Of a stretch of 39,206 bases of DNA, positions 1 to 7,431 are shown piece after piece. The first letter of the stretch is position 1. Every line of letters starts with the position of its first letter. The translations under genes and the position numbers were made by a program. The stretch lies in NCBI GenBank assembly GCA_902622745.1, contig CACNQW010000008.1, forward strand, positions 1-39,206. The letters are read 5' to 3'. This stretch comes from an uncultured SAR116 cluster alpha proteobacterium. GTDB taxonomy: Bacteria > Pseudomonadota > Alphaproteobacteria > Puniceispirillales > Marisalimonadaceae. Below the pieces are notes generated by a model. The model saw only the letters and a program-made list of their open reading frames with translations. It was not told the DNA's origin and made no database searches.

Positions 1-449
1 ATAAATGATGGAGTAAGTATTTTATTTTTGGGATGTTCACAGTTGTACAAAATTACCGAACTCCAATTCTTTTTGGGATAATCTTCATTTTTTGATCCTA
101 AATATTTTATTGGGAATTTAGTTTTGTAGTCATGTTTAACAACCTGAACCGCAAAGTTTTTGTCAAATAAAGTAAATAAATTTTGTAAATCTTCTCTTAC
201 AATCATGTCACCATCAATAAATAGTGCATTACCTTTAAATCCAGCAAGATAAGGTATAAGGAATCTCGAATATATAAAACAGTTACTTCCGTCAGTATGA
301 GTTTCTTTATAATTATTAAGCATTTCAAGATGTAGTGGTATTATTGAAACCAAACATTTAGTATTTTCTAATATACTTTGAACACAAGTATGATAAACAA
401 CTGACTCCTTAGGGTCATACCCTATAAAAATATTTAACCTTTTGACCAT
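1..449 (-). CDS. GT8-like glycosyltransferase, N-terminal part (runs off the window)
   Basis: This reading frame starts at an ATG at 449 and stays open to the left edge, so only about 149 N-terminal residues are visible. The protein begins MVKRLNIFIGYDPKESV. It contains the segment FIDGDMIV, whose D-x-D is the metal/nucleotide-sugar binding motif of GT-A fold glycosyltransferases, preceded by the IYSRFLIPYL helix typical of GT8-like enzymes. A strong ribosome binding site (GAGGGG) lies just upstream of the ATG. A sigma-54-type promoter lies at about 474-490, back to back with one for the divergent TPR-glycosyltransferase gene. The position beside two flagellins suggests a role in flagellin or surface glycan modification; that is inference. 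The sugar donor and acceptor cannot be read from the sequence. Confidence 0.75.
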   Translation of the reverse strand, partial: MVKRLNIFIGYDPKESVVYHTCVQSILENTKCLVSIIPLHLEMLNNYKETHTDGSNCFIYSRFLIPYLAGFKGNALFIDGDMIVREDLQNLFTLFDKNFAVQVVKHDYKTKFPIKYLGSKNEDYPKKNWSSVILYNCEHPKNKILTPSF

Positions 450-473
450 CTGCCCCTCTGTAAAATTATTTTT

Positions 474-490
474 TTGCAACTTACATACCA
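474..490 (-). promoter_or_regulatory. Sigma-54-type (-24/-12) promoter for the GT8-like gene
   Basis: Read on the minus strand the site is TGGTATG-N4-TTGCAA. The invariant GG (489-488) and GC (477-476) are separated by exactly ten bases, as required for RpoN promoters. The predicted start lies about 12 bases downstream of the GC, leaving a short leader that still contains the GAGGGG ribosome binding site before the ATG at 449. No activator site was identified. Confidence 0.65.
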
Positions 491-494
491 AATT

Positions 495-512
495 TTGGAA
501 TGCGTTTTGCAA
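495..512 (+). promoter_or_regulatory. Sigma-54-type (-24/-12) promoter for the TPR-glycosyltransferase gene
   Basis: The site reads TGGAATG-N4-TTGCAA, with GG at 497-498 and GC at 509-510 and a ten-base spacing. It is a near mirror image of the minus-strand site at 474-490; the two GG elements are only seven bases apart. Predicted transcription start is near 522, which leaves the AAGG at 530-533 in the leader and favours the ATG at 544 as translation start. Confidence 0.65.
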
Positions 513-534
513 TAGGTATATAAATAAATAAGGT

Positions 535-2577
535 ATGAAAAATATGTCTTTTGCATTAGAACAAAATTTTAAAAAAGCATCAAAGTTTATTGATTTTGGT
601 GACAATGAGAGTGCCAAAAAAATTTATTTAGATATTTTAGAAAAGTATCCAATGAACATAAAAGCCTCTCAGCATTTAAATGAGCTTAATAAAAGCCTAT
701 CTAAATCAAAAACAAACTTAAGAAATATAGTTCTAAATGATATTTATGAATTATATAAAAATAAAAAATTTGAAGATGCACTGAATAAAGCTTTCACAAT
801 ATATTCAAATGATGAATCTAATGCAGAATTAAACCATTTAATTGGATTAATACAATTAAATTTAGGTAATTTAGACAATTCAATAACTTACTTTAAGAAA
901 GCTGTTGAATCTGAGCCTAATAAAATGAGTTTTAATTATAATCTTGCTTTAAGTCTAAAAAAGTTAAAAAAATTTGATGAAAGTTTTTTATATTTTAAAA
1001 AAGCACTAAATCTAGATGTTAACCATCCTAATGTAAATTTCAATGTAGCACATTTATATGAAATTAAAGGTGACATCGATTTATCAATTTCTCATTATCA
1101 AAAAAGTTTCCGTAAAGATAAAAGTTTATCTGAATCTTATATTAATCTTGCTCTGATATTTGAGACTATTGGTCAAACAGAAAATGCTAGAAAAATTTAT
1201 GAGGAAGGCATCTTTAATAATCCTGATAATTTTTCTTTAAGAAACAATTTTGGTAAATTCTTAAATTCAGAGAAAAATTATAAAAAATCTATTATACATC
1301 TTAAAAAGGCTTTTGATATCTACCCAAATTCAGCAAAATTAAATTTTAATTTGGCCATGACTTATAAAGGATTAAATCAATTTGAGCAGTCCGTATATCA
1401 TTATAATAAAACACTTGATTTGAAACCAGATTATTTTGAAGCCTTTAGCCATTTGTCTGCATTATATTATGATAAAAATTTATATTTTGAAGCGGTCGAT
1501 TACATAAAAAAAGCAATTGAAATTAACCCAGAATATGCTGAAGGGCATAATAATTTGGGTGTGATTTTAAGAGATTTAAATTTAATGGATAAATCTGAAG
1601 CCTCCTTAATAAAAGCTGTGAACCTTAAGCCAAATTATTATTCAGCAATATGGAATCTTTCAATAACAAGATTAAATCAAGAAAATTATAGAGAAGGGTG
1701 GTTAGGTTTTAATTCAAGATGGTTAAATCCTAATTTAAATCAGATTCAAAGTATATTTACAAACAAACCAATTTGGAATGGTAAGGATGCAGGCAATTTG
1801 CTCATATGGTCTGAACAAGGAATTGGTGATCAAATAATGTTTTCTAGGTTTTTTAATAATCTTAGAGATTATAATGGACAAATTTATTCAATTCTTAACC
1901 CTAAACTTGAAAATATTTTTAGCGAAAGTTTTCCACATATAAATTTTGTTCAAAGCTTAGACCAGGATAAGTTTGATTTTCATTTGCCAGTTGCAAGTTT
2001 AGGAGAAATTTTTATTAAAAATAAAAATGATTTGATAGATAATTCTAAACCCTATCTTTTTTCTAAAAGTTGTAAAATAAAAAACCTTTCTAAGAAAAAT
2101 AAATTAATAGGCATTTCTTGGAAAAGTGTAAATAATAAACTTGGAAAAAATAAATCAATGAAATTATCTGATTTAAATAAAATTCTTAATCTTCCTAATG
2201 CAACATTCGTAAATCTGCAATATGGGGATGTGGATAATGAAATTCAAGAAATTAATAAACAGCTTAAAAATAAGATATTAAATCTAAAAGATATAAATAT
2301 GTTTAACGATATTGAAAGTATGGCATCATTAATATCAAAATTAGACTTAGTACTTACTATAAGTAATTCAACTGCCCATTTGGCTGGAGCACTTGGTAAA
2401 GAGACAATTTTAATGCTATCTAAAGGAAGAGGGCATTTGTGGTATTGGATGTATGGAGATAATAGAAGATCAAAATGGTATCCAACTATAGAAGTTATTC
2501 AGCAGGAGAAAATTAATTTGTGGAATAATGTCTTAGATGAAGCAAAAGAATTGATACAAAGAAAAGTATATTCTTAA
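535..2577 (+). CDS. TPR-repeat protein with C-terminal GT9-like glycosyltransferase domain; candidate flagellin glycosyltransferase
   Basis: The protein has 680 residues from the ATG at 535, or 677 from the in-frame ATG at 544. The second start is better placed relative to the AAGG at 530-533 and the predicted transcript start. Residues about 5-390 are a series of tetratricopeptide repeats (recurrent A..Y.KAL.L.P patterns). They are followed by the linker motif YREGWLGFNSRW, which in related proteins joins TPRs to a glycosyltransferase-like domain. The C-terminal domain (about 400-680) carries WSEQGIGDQI and the NSTAHLAGALGKE segment, resembling the sugar-nucleotide site of ADP-heptose-type (GT9) transferases. 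There is no signal peptide, so it should be cytoplasmic. Such TPR-GT fusions often sit next to flagellins, and here a flagellin follows after 82 bp. A role in O-glycosylating flagellin before export is likely but inferred. Confidence 0.8.
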   Translation: MKNMSFALEQNFKKASKFIDFGDNESAKKIYLDILEKYPMNIKASQHLNELNKSLSKSKTNLRNIVLNDIYELYKNKKFEDALNKAFTIYSNDESNAELNHLIGLIQLNLGNLDNSITYFKKAVESEPNKMSFNYNLALSLKKLKKFDESFLYFKKALNLDVNHPNVNFNVAHLYEIKGDIDLSISHYQKSFRKDKSLSESYINLALIFETIGQTENARKIYEEGIFNNPDNFSLRNNFGKFLNSEKNYKKSIIHLKKAFDIYPNSAKLNFNLAMTYKGLNQFEQSVYHYNKTLDLKPDYFEAFSHLSALYYDKNLYFEAVDYIKKAIEINPEYAEGHNNLGVILRDLNLMDKSEASLIKAVNLKPNYYSAIWNLSITRLNQENYREGWLGFNSRWLNPNLNQIQSIFTNKPIWNGKDAGNLLIWSEQGIGDQIMFSRFFNNLRDYNGQIYSILNPKLENIFSESFPHINFVQSLDQDKFDFHLPVASLGEIFIKNKNDLIDNSKPYLFSKSCKIKNLSKKNKLIGISWKSVNNKLGKNKSMKLSDLNKILNLPNATFVNLQYGDVDNEIQEINKQLKNKILNLKDINMFNDIESMASLISKLDLVLTISNSTAHLAGALGKETILMLSKGRGHLWYWMYGDNRRSKWYPTIEVIQQEKINLWNNVLDEAKELIQRKVYS

Positions 2578-2600
2578 AATATCTGTTCTTACATAAATTA

Positions 2601-2627
2601 CTAAACAATTTTAGAACAAGTCGTAAA
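2601..2627 (+). promoter_or_regulatory. Possible sigma-28 (FliA)-like flagellin promoter
   Basis: Upstream of the first flagellin there is CTAAA at 2601-2605, then 14 bases, then GTCGTAAA at 2620-2627. This resembles the FliA pattern TAAA-N15-GCCGATAA, with five of eight matches in the -10 part. No GG-N10-GC sigma-54 site is present in this gap. The gene could also be read through from the TPR-glycosyltransferase gene 82 bp upstream. Weak call. Confidence 0.3.
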
Positions 2628-2659
2628 CCTATTTGAACTTATAATTTAAGGAGTGGTTC

Positions 2660-4174
2660 ATGGCAAGTGTAAATACAAACATAGGAGCAATGGTTGCTCA
2701 AAATAATATGTCTAAACAAACTAGAGAGATGGAACAAGCAATGGAACGTTTATCTAGTGGTTTAAGACTTAATTCAGCTGCAGATGATGCTGCTGGCATT
2801 TCAATTTCTGAGAGAATGAATTCTCAAATTAGGGGTTTGTCTCAAGCTATCAGAAATTCACAAGATGGTCAAAATTTAATAGATACAATCGAAGGTGCAA
2901 ATCAAGAAGTTGTCAATATCTTACAAAGATTGCGTGAATTGGCTGTTCAGTCTGCGAACGATACAAATTCTGCATTAGATAGAACTTTTTTAAAAGATGA
3001 AGCAACAGCTCTTATTGCTGAAATCGATAGAATTAAAGATACAACTGCATATAATGGTACGAAAGTGCTAGATGGTACATTTACATCTAAAATTTTGCAG
3101 GTTGGTTTCTTAAAAGATGAAGAAATAGCAGTAAGCGTAGATAGTGTAGCTGCAGCTTCAATAGGAACATTCCAGTTAAAATCAGATGCTGTTGCATATG
3201 AAATAACAGACGGCACTAATGATAACACTGAAACTTCTATTACGATTGATGGACATTTAGGATCTGCGAATGCTGACGTATCAGCTGGTTCAAGTGCAAA
3301 AGTTATGGCCGCAGCTATAACTGAAGATGCTGCTTCTACTGGTGTATCAGCTACAGCTGTTACCTATGCATTGATCAATAATTTAACGGTAGATGGTACT
3401 TTAAACTTTACATTAGCAACTGATGATGCAACTTCTGGTGTATCAATTGTATCAAATAATGTTTCAAAAGCTGACTTAACTAATCTAAGAGACGCTATTA
3501 ATGCTAAAGCTGCTGTCACTGGTGTTACTGCGACTTATGAATCTGGTAGTCAGGGCGGTGTTGTTTTAAAACATGCTACTGGTGGTAATATAAATATGAC
3601 TAACTTTACTGGTGCTACTACTACAGCAGAAATAGATGTTCATTCATTAGATGTTGATGGTAAAACAGAACTAGATACAGGCGCTTCTGGTGTTGCATTA
3701 GACGGTGCTAACGACGCATTTGTTACTGGTACAATGACCTTAAGTTCAATTAAAGCATTTACTGTTTCTGGTGACGGTGCTGGCGATGCTGGTTTTTTTA
3801 ACACAAACCATGGTTTCTCAGGTGCAACCGACGCTGGTGGTACTGCAGCCCTAACAAATATGGCAAATATTGACATTGGAACACAAACAGGTGCTGAAGC
3901 TGCAATAGCAGTTATTGATGGTGCTATAGATCAGGTTAACAATATTAGATCTGATTTAGGTGCAATTTCTAACAGATTAGATAAAACAATTAATAATTTA
4001 TCTAATATTGTTGAAAACACTAGCGCTTCAAGATCACATATTAATGATGCTGACTTCGCTGCTGAAACATCAGCTTTAACAAAAGCTCAAATCTTGAACC
4101 AAGCAGCTACTTCAATGCTTGCTCAAGCTAATGCTTCAAAGCAAAATATTTTAGCTCTTTTACAAAACGGCTAA
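2660..4174 (+). CDS. fliC: Flagellin (504 residues)
   Basis: This is a structural subunit of the flagellar filament. The N-terminal D0/D1 region (about 1-165) shows the flagellin hallmarks ERLSSGLRLNSAADDAAG, RLRELAVQSANDT and YNGTKVLDG. The C-terminal D1/D0 region (about 415-504) has SASRSHINDADFAAE and ends in QNILALLQNG. The central part (about 170-410) is rich in Ala, Gly, Thr, Ser and Asp and is the variable surface-exposed domain, a plausible O-glycosylation target. A strong AAGGAG ribosome binding site at 2648-2653 precedes the ATG. The gene is visibly less AT-rich than its neighbours, probably because of the Ala/Gly/Thr content. It converges with a second, different flagellin, and the two share the terminator at 4195-4225. 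Confidence 0.95.
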   Translation: MASVNTNIGAMVAQNNMSKQTREMEQAMERLSSGLRLNSAADDAAGISISERMNSQIRGLSQAIRNSQDGQNLIDTIEGANQEVVNILQRLRELAVQSANDTNSALDRTFLKDEATALIAEIDRIKDTTAYNGTKVLDGTFTSKILQVGFLKDEEIAVSVDSVAAASIGTFQLKSDAVAYEITDGTNDNTETSITIDGHLGSANADVSAGSSAKVMAAAITEDAASTGVSATAVTYALINNLTVDGTLNFTLATDDATSGVSIVSNNVSKADLTNLRDAINAKAAVTGVTATYESGSQGGVVLKHATGGNINMTNFTGATTTAEIDVHSLDVDGKTELDTGASGVALDGANDAFVTGTMTLSSIKAFTVSGDGAGDAGFFNTNHGFSGATDAGGTAALTNMANIDIGTQTGAEAAIAVIDGAIDQVNNIRSDLGAISNRLDKTINNLSNIVENTSASRSHINDADFAAETSALTKAQILNQAATSMLAQANASKQNILALLQNG

Positions 4175-4194
4175 TAAGAAGCTAAACTAAAGTT

Positions 4195-4225
4195 AAAAAA
4201 GCCCTCTTATGAGGGCTTTTTTTTT
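4195..4225. terminator. Bidirectional rho-independent terminator between two convergent flagellin genes
   Basis: A perfect six-base-pair GC-rich stem (GCCCTC / GAGGGC) with a TTAT loop is flanked by an A-run on the left and nine T's on the right. It therefore works as an intrinsic terminator in both directions. It is the only strong classical terminator I could find in the window. Confidence 0.9.
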
Positions 4226-4241
4226 GGAGGAAAATCAAAAA

Positions 4242-6032
4242 TTATCTTAATAAATCAAGGACAGTTTGCATTGACTTACTTGCTTGCGCAATCATTGCTG
4301 TTGCTGATTGCTGAAGTATTTGAGCTCGTGTTAAGTTTGCAGATTCAAGTGCGAAATCTGCATCAGTAATACGACCTCTAGATTCTGTAGTATTCATTGC
4401 GACATTAGATAAATTATCAATAGCTTTTGTCATTCTACTCATAATTGCACCAAGTTTTGCTCTTTCTAAATTAATTCTATCTAATGCTTTATCCAATATG
4501 TCTAGTGCATTAACAGCGTTGGTTCTTGTATTTAATTTAACTGTACTTAGTTTTTGTAGTGTAGCGGATCCTGGTGATGTTGAAAATAAACCCTTATCTG
4601 TATCTGCTTGAACAGTAAATTGTGCAGTAGATGCAAATGTAACTTGTCCAGTTACTCTTGCAGAGTCGAATGTATGAGTTGTTTGATCTTTATCAATTAA
4701 TGTTACTCCCATACCTGCAGTAGATTGATCTTCTCCTAACCCAGTTACTGCCAATGCTCTGCTTGTATTTACAAATTTAACTGTTGCACCACTTGGTACT
4801 GTTCCACTGATTGCTTCTGAGAGTGTTACTGAGGCACCAGCAGATATTGCTGTTACATAAGCTCCAGCTGGTACAGGTGCGTGGTCTGATGTTATGACAA
4901 CAAAATCACCAACTTCAACATCAGTAGTAGAGGTTACATTTAGTGTAGTAGTGTCAGTAGAATCAGCATCAGTAGTTGTACTTAAATTTGTATCATTGAC
5001 TGTTTCTAAATCGAAATTTACATCGACAATTTTAATATCATGACCCTCAGCATTTGTGAGTATTAGGTTAGATTTATCTTGTGATAAAACCGCTTCAATT
5101 CCTGTTTGTGCTGTGTAAGCATTAACTGCATCTCTAAGTGTTTCAACATCTGAGGTTGCTTTTGTTGATCCTAGCGTAATCGCTGCAGAAATATTTACAG
5201 CGGTTGTATTTTTCCCATAGAGATCAAAAGCTACTGTAACAACGCCAGTCGTAGCCGGTGTATTAACTGATGAAACAGCTTCTAATTTAAGTTGCGTTGA
5301 AGCTATTGCATCAACACCATGATCATCATAACTTTGATTAACAAGATCGGCTACTTGCTTTGCACTCATATCAGCTGTGACACTTAATGCTTTATTGCCG
5401 AATTGTCCATTTATTGTGACTGTATCAGCTTCAACATGACCAGAATCACTTGCTCCTGTGACTAATTTTGCACTTGTTGCAATATCTGTATCTGTTGTGG
5501 ACATATCTGTCTTTTGTTGATAAGAGCCAATAGCATCAATTCTCATAGAACTAACTGATATGCTTGCATTTTCACCTTTTCTAACACCAATTTGAAATGT
5601 TTTACTTGCAAATGATCCATCTAAAACATTTACTTCATTAAATTCCGTATCTTTTGTAACTCTATCAAACTCTGCTAAAAGCTGATTTGTTTCAGCTTGA
5701 ATATAATTTCTTTCTGTTGCGTTATATGTATCAGAAGCAGACTGAATAGCTAATTCTCTAACTCTTTGTAAAATATCTGATATTTCACCAAGTGCACCTT
5801 CAGATACTTGAGCCATTGATATTACATCACCTGCATTTCTAACCGACATTTCTAACCCTTTAACTTGGGATAGCATTCTGTCAGATATTGCTGCACCTGC
5901 TGCATCATCACCTGCATTTGTAATTCTATCACCTGTAGAAAGTCTTTTCATTGCTGTAGACATATCTCGCTCTGTTTTTCTAGCAGCATCTACTGAAAAC
6001 AACGCTCCAGTGTTTGAATTAATTGATGGCAT
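4242..6032 (-). CDS. Flagellin, long form with extra beta-rich insert (596 residues)
   Basis: A second flagellin, clearly different from the one at 2660-4174. The N-terminal D0/D1 (about 1-170) has MKRLSTGDRITNAGDDAAGA and RVRELAIQSASDTYNATERN. The C-terminal D1/D0 (about 500-596) has NTTESRGRITDADFALE and ends MQTVLDLLR. The centre is long (about 170-500) and Thr/Ser/Asp-rich. Residues about 361-421 form a compact module (LNVTSTT..VGDFVVI..VPAGAYVTAI..SVTLS) that resembles beta-modules I associate with marine phage structural proteins or adhesins rather than the usual flagellin D2/D3. The ribosome binding site is GGAGG just upstream of the ATG. A sigma-54-type promoter lies at 6061-6078. It is probably a minor or alternative filament subunit; which flagellin dominates cannot be told from sequence. 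Confidence 0.93.
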   Translation of the reverse strand: MPSINSNTGALFSVDAARKTERDMSTAMKRLSTGDRITNAGDDAAGAAISDRMLSQVKGLEMSVRNAGDVISMAQVSEGALGEISDILQRVRELAIQSASDTYNATERNYIQAETNQLLAEFDRVTKDTEFNEVNVLDGSFASKTFQIGVRKGENASISVSSMRIDAIGSYQQKTDMSTTDTDIATSAKLVTGASDSGHVEADTVTINGQFGNKALSVTADMSAKQVADLVNQSYDDHGVDAIASTQLKLEAVSSVNTPATTGVVTVAFDLYGKNTTAVNISAAITLGSTKATSDVETLRDAVNAYTAQTGIEAVLSQDKSNLILTNAEGHDIKIVDVNFDLETVNDTNLSTTTDADSTDTTTLNVTSTTDVEVGDFVVITSDHAPVPAGAYVTAISAGASVTLSEAISGTVPSGATVKFVNTSRALAVTGLGEDQSTAGMGVTLIDKDQTTHTFDSARVTGQVTFASTAQFTVQADTDKGLFSTSPGSATLQKLSTVKLNTRTNAVNALDILDKALDRINLERAKLGAIMSRMTKAIDNLSNVAMNTTESRGRITDADFALESANLTRAQILQQSATAMIAQASKSMQTVLDLLR

Positions 6033-6060
6033 TTATAACCTCCGTTTAACATCGGTTAAT

Positions 6061-6078
6061 GTGCAATCTATATGCCAA
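6061..6078 (-). promoter_or_regulatory. Sigma-54-type (-24/-12) promoter of the long flagellin
   Basis: Read on the minus strand: TGGCATA-N4-TTGCAC, with GG at 6076-6075 and GC at 6064-6063, ten bases apart. This is the closest match to the RpoN consensus in the window. The predicted start near 6051 leaves a leader with the GGAGG ribosome binding site before the ATG at 6032. Confidence 0.7.
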
Positions 6079-6167
6079 AAATATAAGAGAACATATTTGT
6101 CGGATTTATCTAATTAAAACATATAGTTAGCAATTTACAAAAAGTGTCAAAAAAATGATTTAATTAG

Positions 6168-6518
6168 TTAAATAATACGATCTAGATCTTTTTTAACCTG
6201 TTTTAGCATTAAAGGTCCAAGACTAATAGCTTCGTATTTACTGATAGCTTCATTATTTCTATAAATAGGAGAAAGTAAACTTCTTGCTTTTAAAAAGTTT
6301 TCCGTTGATGAACCTGTTGATGGAGATAAATGAGTAGTAAAAATGTTTTTTTTATATTCATTTACATTATAATTACTCATACTTTTGCTGTTATCTATGT
6401 GAGGTACTCTTAGTAACCCATTTGGCATATTGTTTGCAGAAATATCATTTAGAGGTGATTTTTGAACAGTATATCCAAAATTTTCTGTTCTATTAATTGC
6501 GTTTAATGGAGTAATCAT
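6168..6518 (-). CDS. Unrecognised 116-residue protein in the flagellin locus
   Basis: I do not recognise this protein. It has no signal peptide or membrane segment. The N-terminal two thirds are Asn/Ser-rich and look flexible; the last 35 residues (KYEAISLGPLMLKQVKKDL) look helical. It lies between the long flagellin (same strand, about 135 bp downstream, with its own sigma-54-type promoter) and fliS (divergent, 49 bp upstream). No clear ribosome binding site precedes the ATG at 6518, which weakens the exact start. A small exported flagellar protein, a chaperone substrate or an anti-sigma-type regulator are all possible; the sequence does not decide between them. Confidence 0.6.
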   Translation of the reverse strand: MITPLNAINRTENFGYTVQKSPLNDISANNMPNGLLRVPHIDNSKSMSNYNVNEYKKNIFTTHLSPSTGSSTENFLKARSLLSPIYRNNEAISKYEAISLGPLMLKQVKKDLDRII

Positions 6519-6567
6519 AGGGCATACTACTATATTATGTTTCTAATTTCAAGTTGACAGGAATTTA

Positions 6568-6999
6568 ATGACAATCAACCCATCAAATGTATTAAGTGTT
6601 TACAAAAAAGTAGAGAAAGCTGGAAACTCTGTTAAATCTCCATATGAAATTGTAAAAATTATTTTGAATGAGTTACAAAGAAACATACATTTAATGATTT
6701 TAGAAATAGATAAAAAAAAGGCGTTTACAATTTCAAGAAAATTTAAAGATGTGAAAAGTTGCCAGAAATCAATTTCTAAATACGTTGTTAAATGTCTTAC
6801 AACTATATATTCTTTGCAAACAAGTTTAGATTTTGAAAAAGGCGGAACAATCGCTACTAATCTATTTCAACTTTATGAGTTTTGTCGAACTCAGGTGATT
6901 GATAGTTTTAGTTCAAGTGAAAATAAAGGTTTGAAAAAATCTTATGATGCTTTAAGTCAAATCATAACAGCTTGGGAAACAATGGAAACAAAAAAATGA
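6568..6999 (+). CDS. fliS: Flagellar secretion chaperone FliS
   Basis: The protein has 143 residues, the usual FliS size. It binds the C-terminal D0 region of flagellin in the cytoplasm, preventing early polymerisation and delivering it to the export gate. The diagnostic FliS segment is SLQTSLDFEKGGTIATNL followed by an LYEF helix, with a C-terminal helix around DALSQIITAWETM. The N-terminal SVYKKVEKAG...SPYEIVKIIL matches the family's opening helix. An AGGAA ribosome binding site at 6559-6563 precedes the ATG. The 3' end overlaps the next gene in an ATGA junction, so the two are probably translationally coupled. The usual alphaproteobacterial flagellin regulators flaF and flbT are not seen here. 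Confidence 0.9.
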   Translation: MTINPSNVLSVYKKVEKAGNSVKSPYEIVKIILNELQRNIHLMILEIDKKKAFTISRKFKDVKSCQKSISKYVVKCLTTIYSLQTSLDFEKGGTIATNLFQLYEFCRTQVIDSFSSSENKGLKKSYDALSQIITAWETMETKK

Positions 7000-7289
7000 T
7001 TTCTGTTGATGAAAAATTAGAAAAAAATTTTCTTGATAGGTTGCAATTACTATCTGAACAAATATCAGACTTAATTTATAAAAAAGAGTTTAGTAAAATT
7101 GAAAATTTAGATAGACAAAGACAAATTATATTATCTTCTTTTAAACATAAACTGTCAGACAAATCAAAACGCTCACTAATAAAGATTTTAAAACAAAACA
7201 AAAAATTAATTGATATTATTGAAAATGAAAATTTAAAATTAAAAGGAAATTATAAAAAAATCGTAAATATTTTTAATGCTTATAAATAA
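6996..7289 (+). CDS. FliT-like small helical flagellar protein
   Basis: The protein has 97 residues starting at the ATG of an ATGA overlap with fliS (6996-6999). A longer reading from a non-ATG codon at 6972 exists but is less likely. It is almost entirely predicted helix, Lys/Glu-rich, with no cysteine, membrane segment or signal. FliT-type chaperones and FliT-like proteins of about 100 residues commonly follow fliS directly. The pattern KKEFSKIENLDRQRQIIL near residue 35 fits the four-helix FliT layout. Assignment rests on size, helical pattern and position rather than a strong motif; an unrelated coiled-coil protein is possible. Confidence 0.6.
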   Translation: MISVDEKLEKNFLDRLQLLSEQISDLIYKKEFSKIENLDRQRQIILSSFKHKLSDKSKRSLIKILKQNKKLIDIIENENLKLKGNYKKIVNIFNAYK

Positions 7290-7431
7290 AATTCTTGTAT
7301 ATTCAACAAACAAATTTTCTTTTATCTAATGATATAAAATGCTTATATTTATTATATTGAATCAACTATTAAACTGATTTAAACACTACTTATAAAAATA
7401 TAAATTAAAAATTATTCATTGGTTAACTTAA

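Noticed and set aside
2640-2645. Perfect TATAAT just upstream of the first flagellin
   Set aside because: Transcription from it would start inside the AAGGAG ribosome binding site, leaving no usable leader; no -35 is present. Such boxes are common by chance in this AT-rich DNA.
2947-3876. Minus-strand open frames of 93 and 78 residues inside the first flagellin
   Set aside because: They are antisense shadows of a gene with biased codons; no ribosome binding site or recognisable protein pattern.
7290-7431. Possible small gene or terminator in the 142-bp gap after the FliT-like gene
   Set aside because: ATG codons there run quickly into stops, and no GC-rich stem followed by T's is present. 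I see nothing supportable in it.
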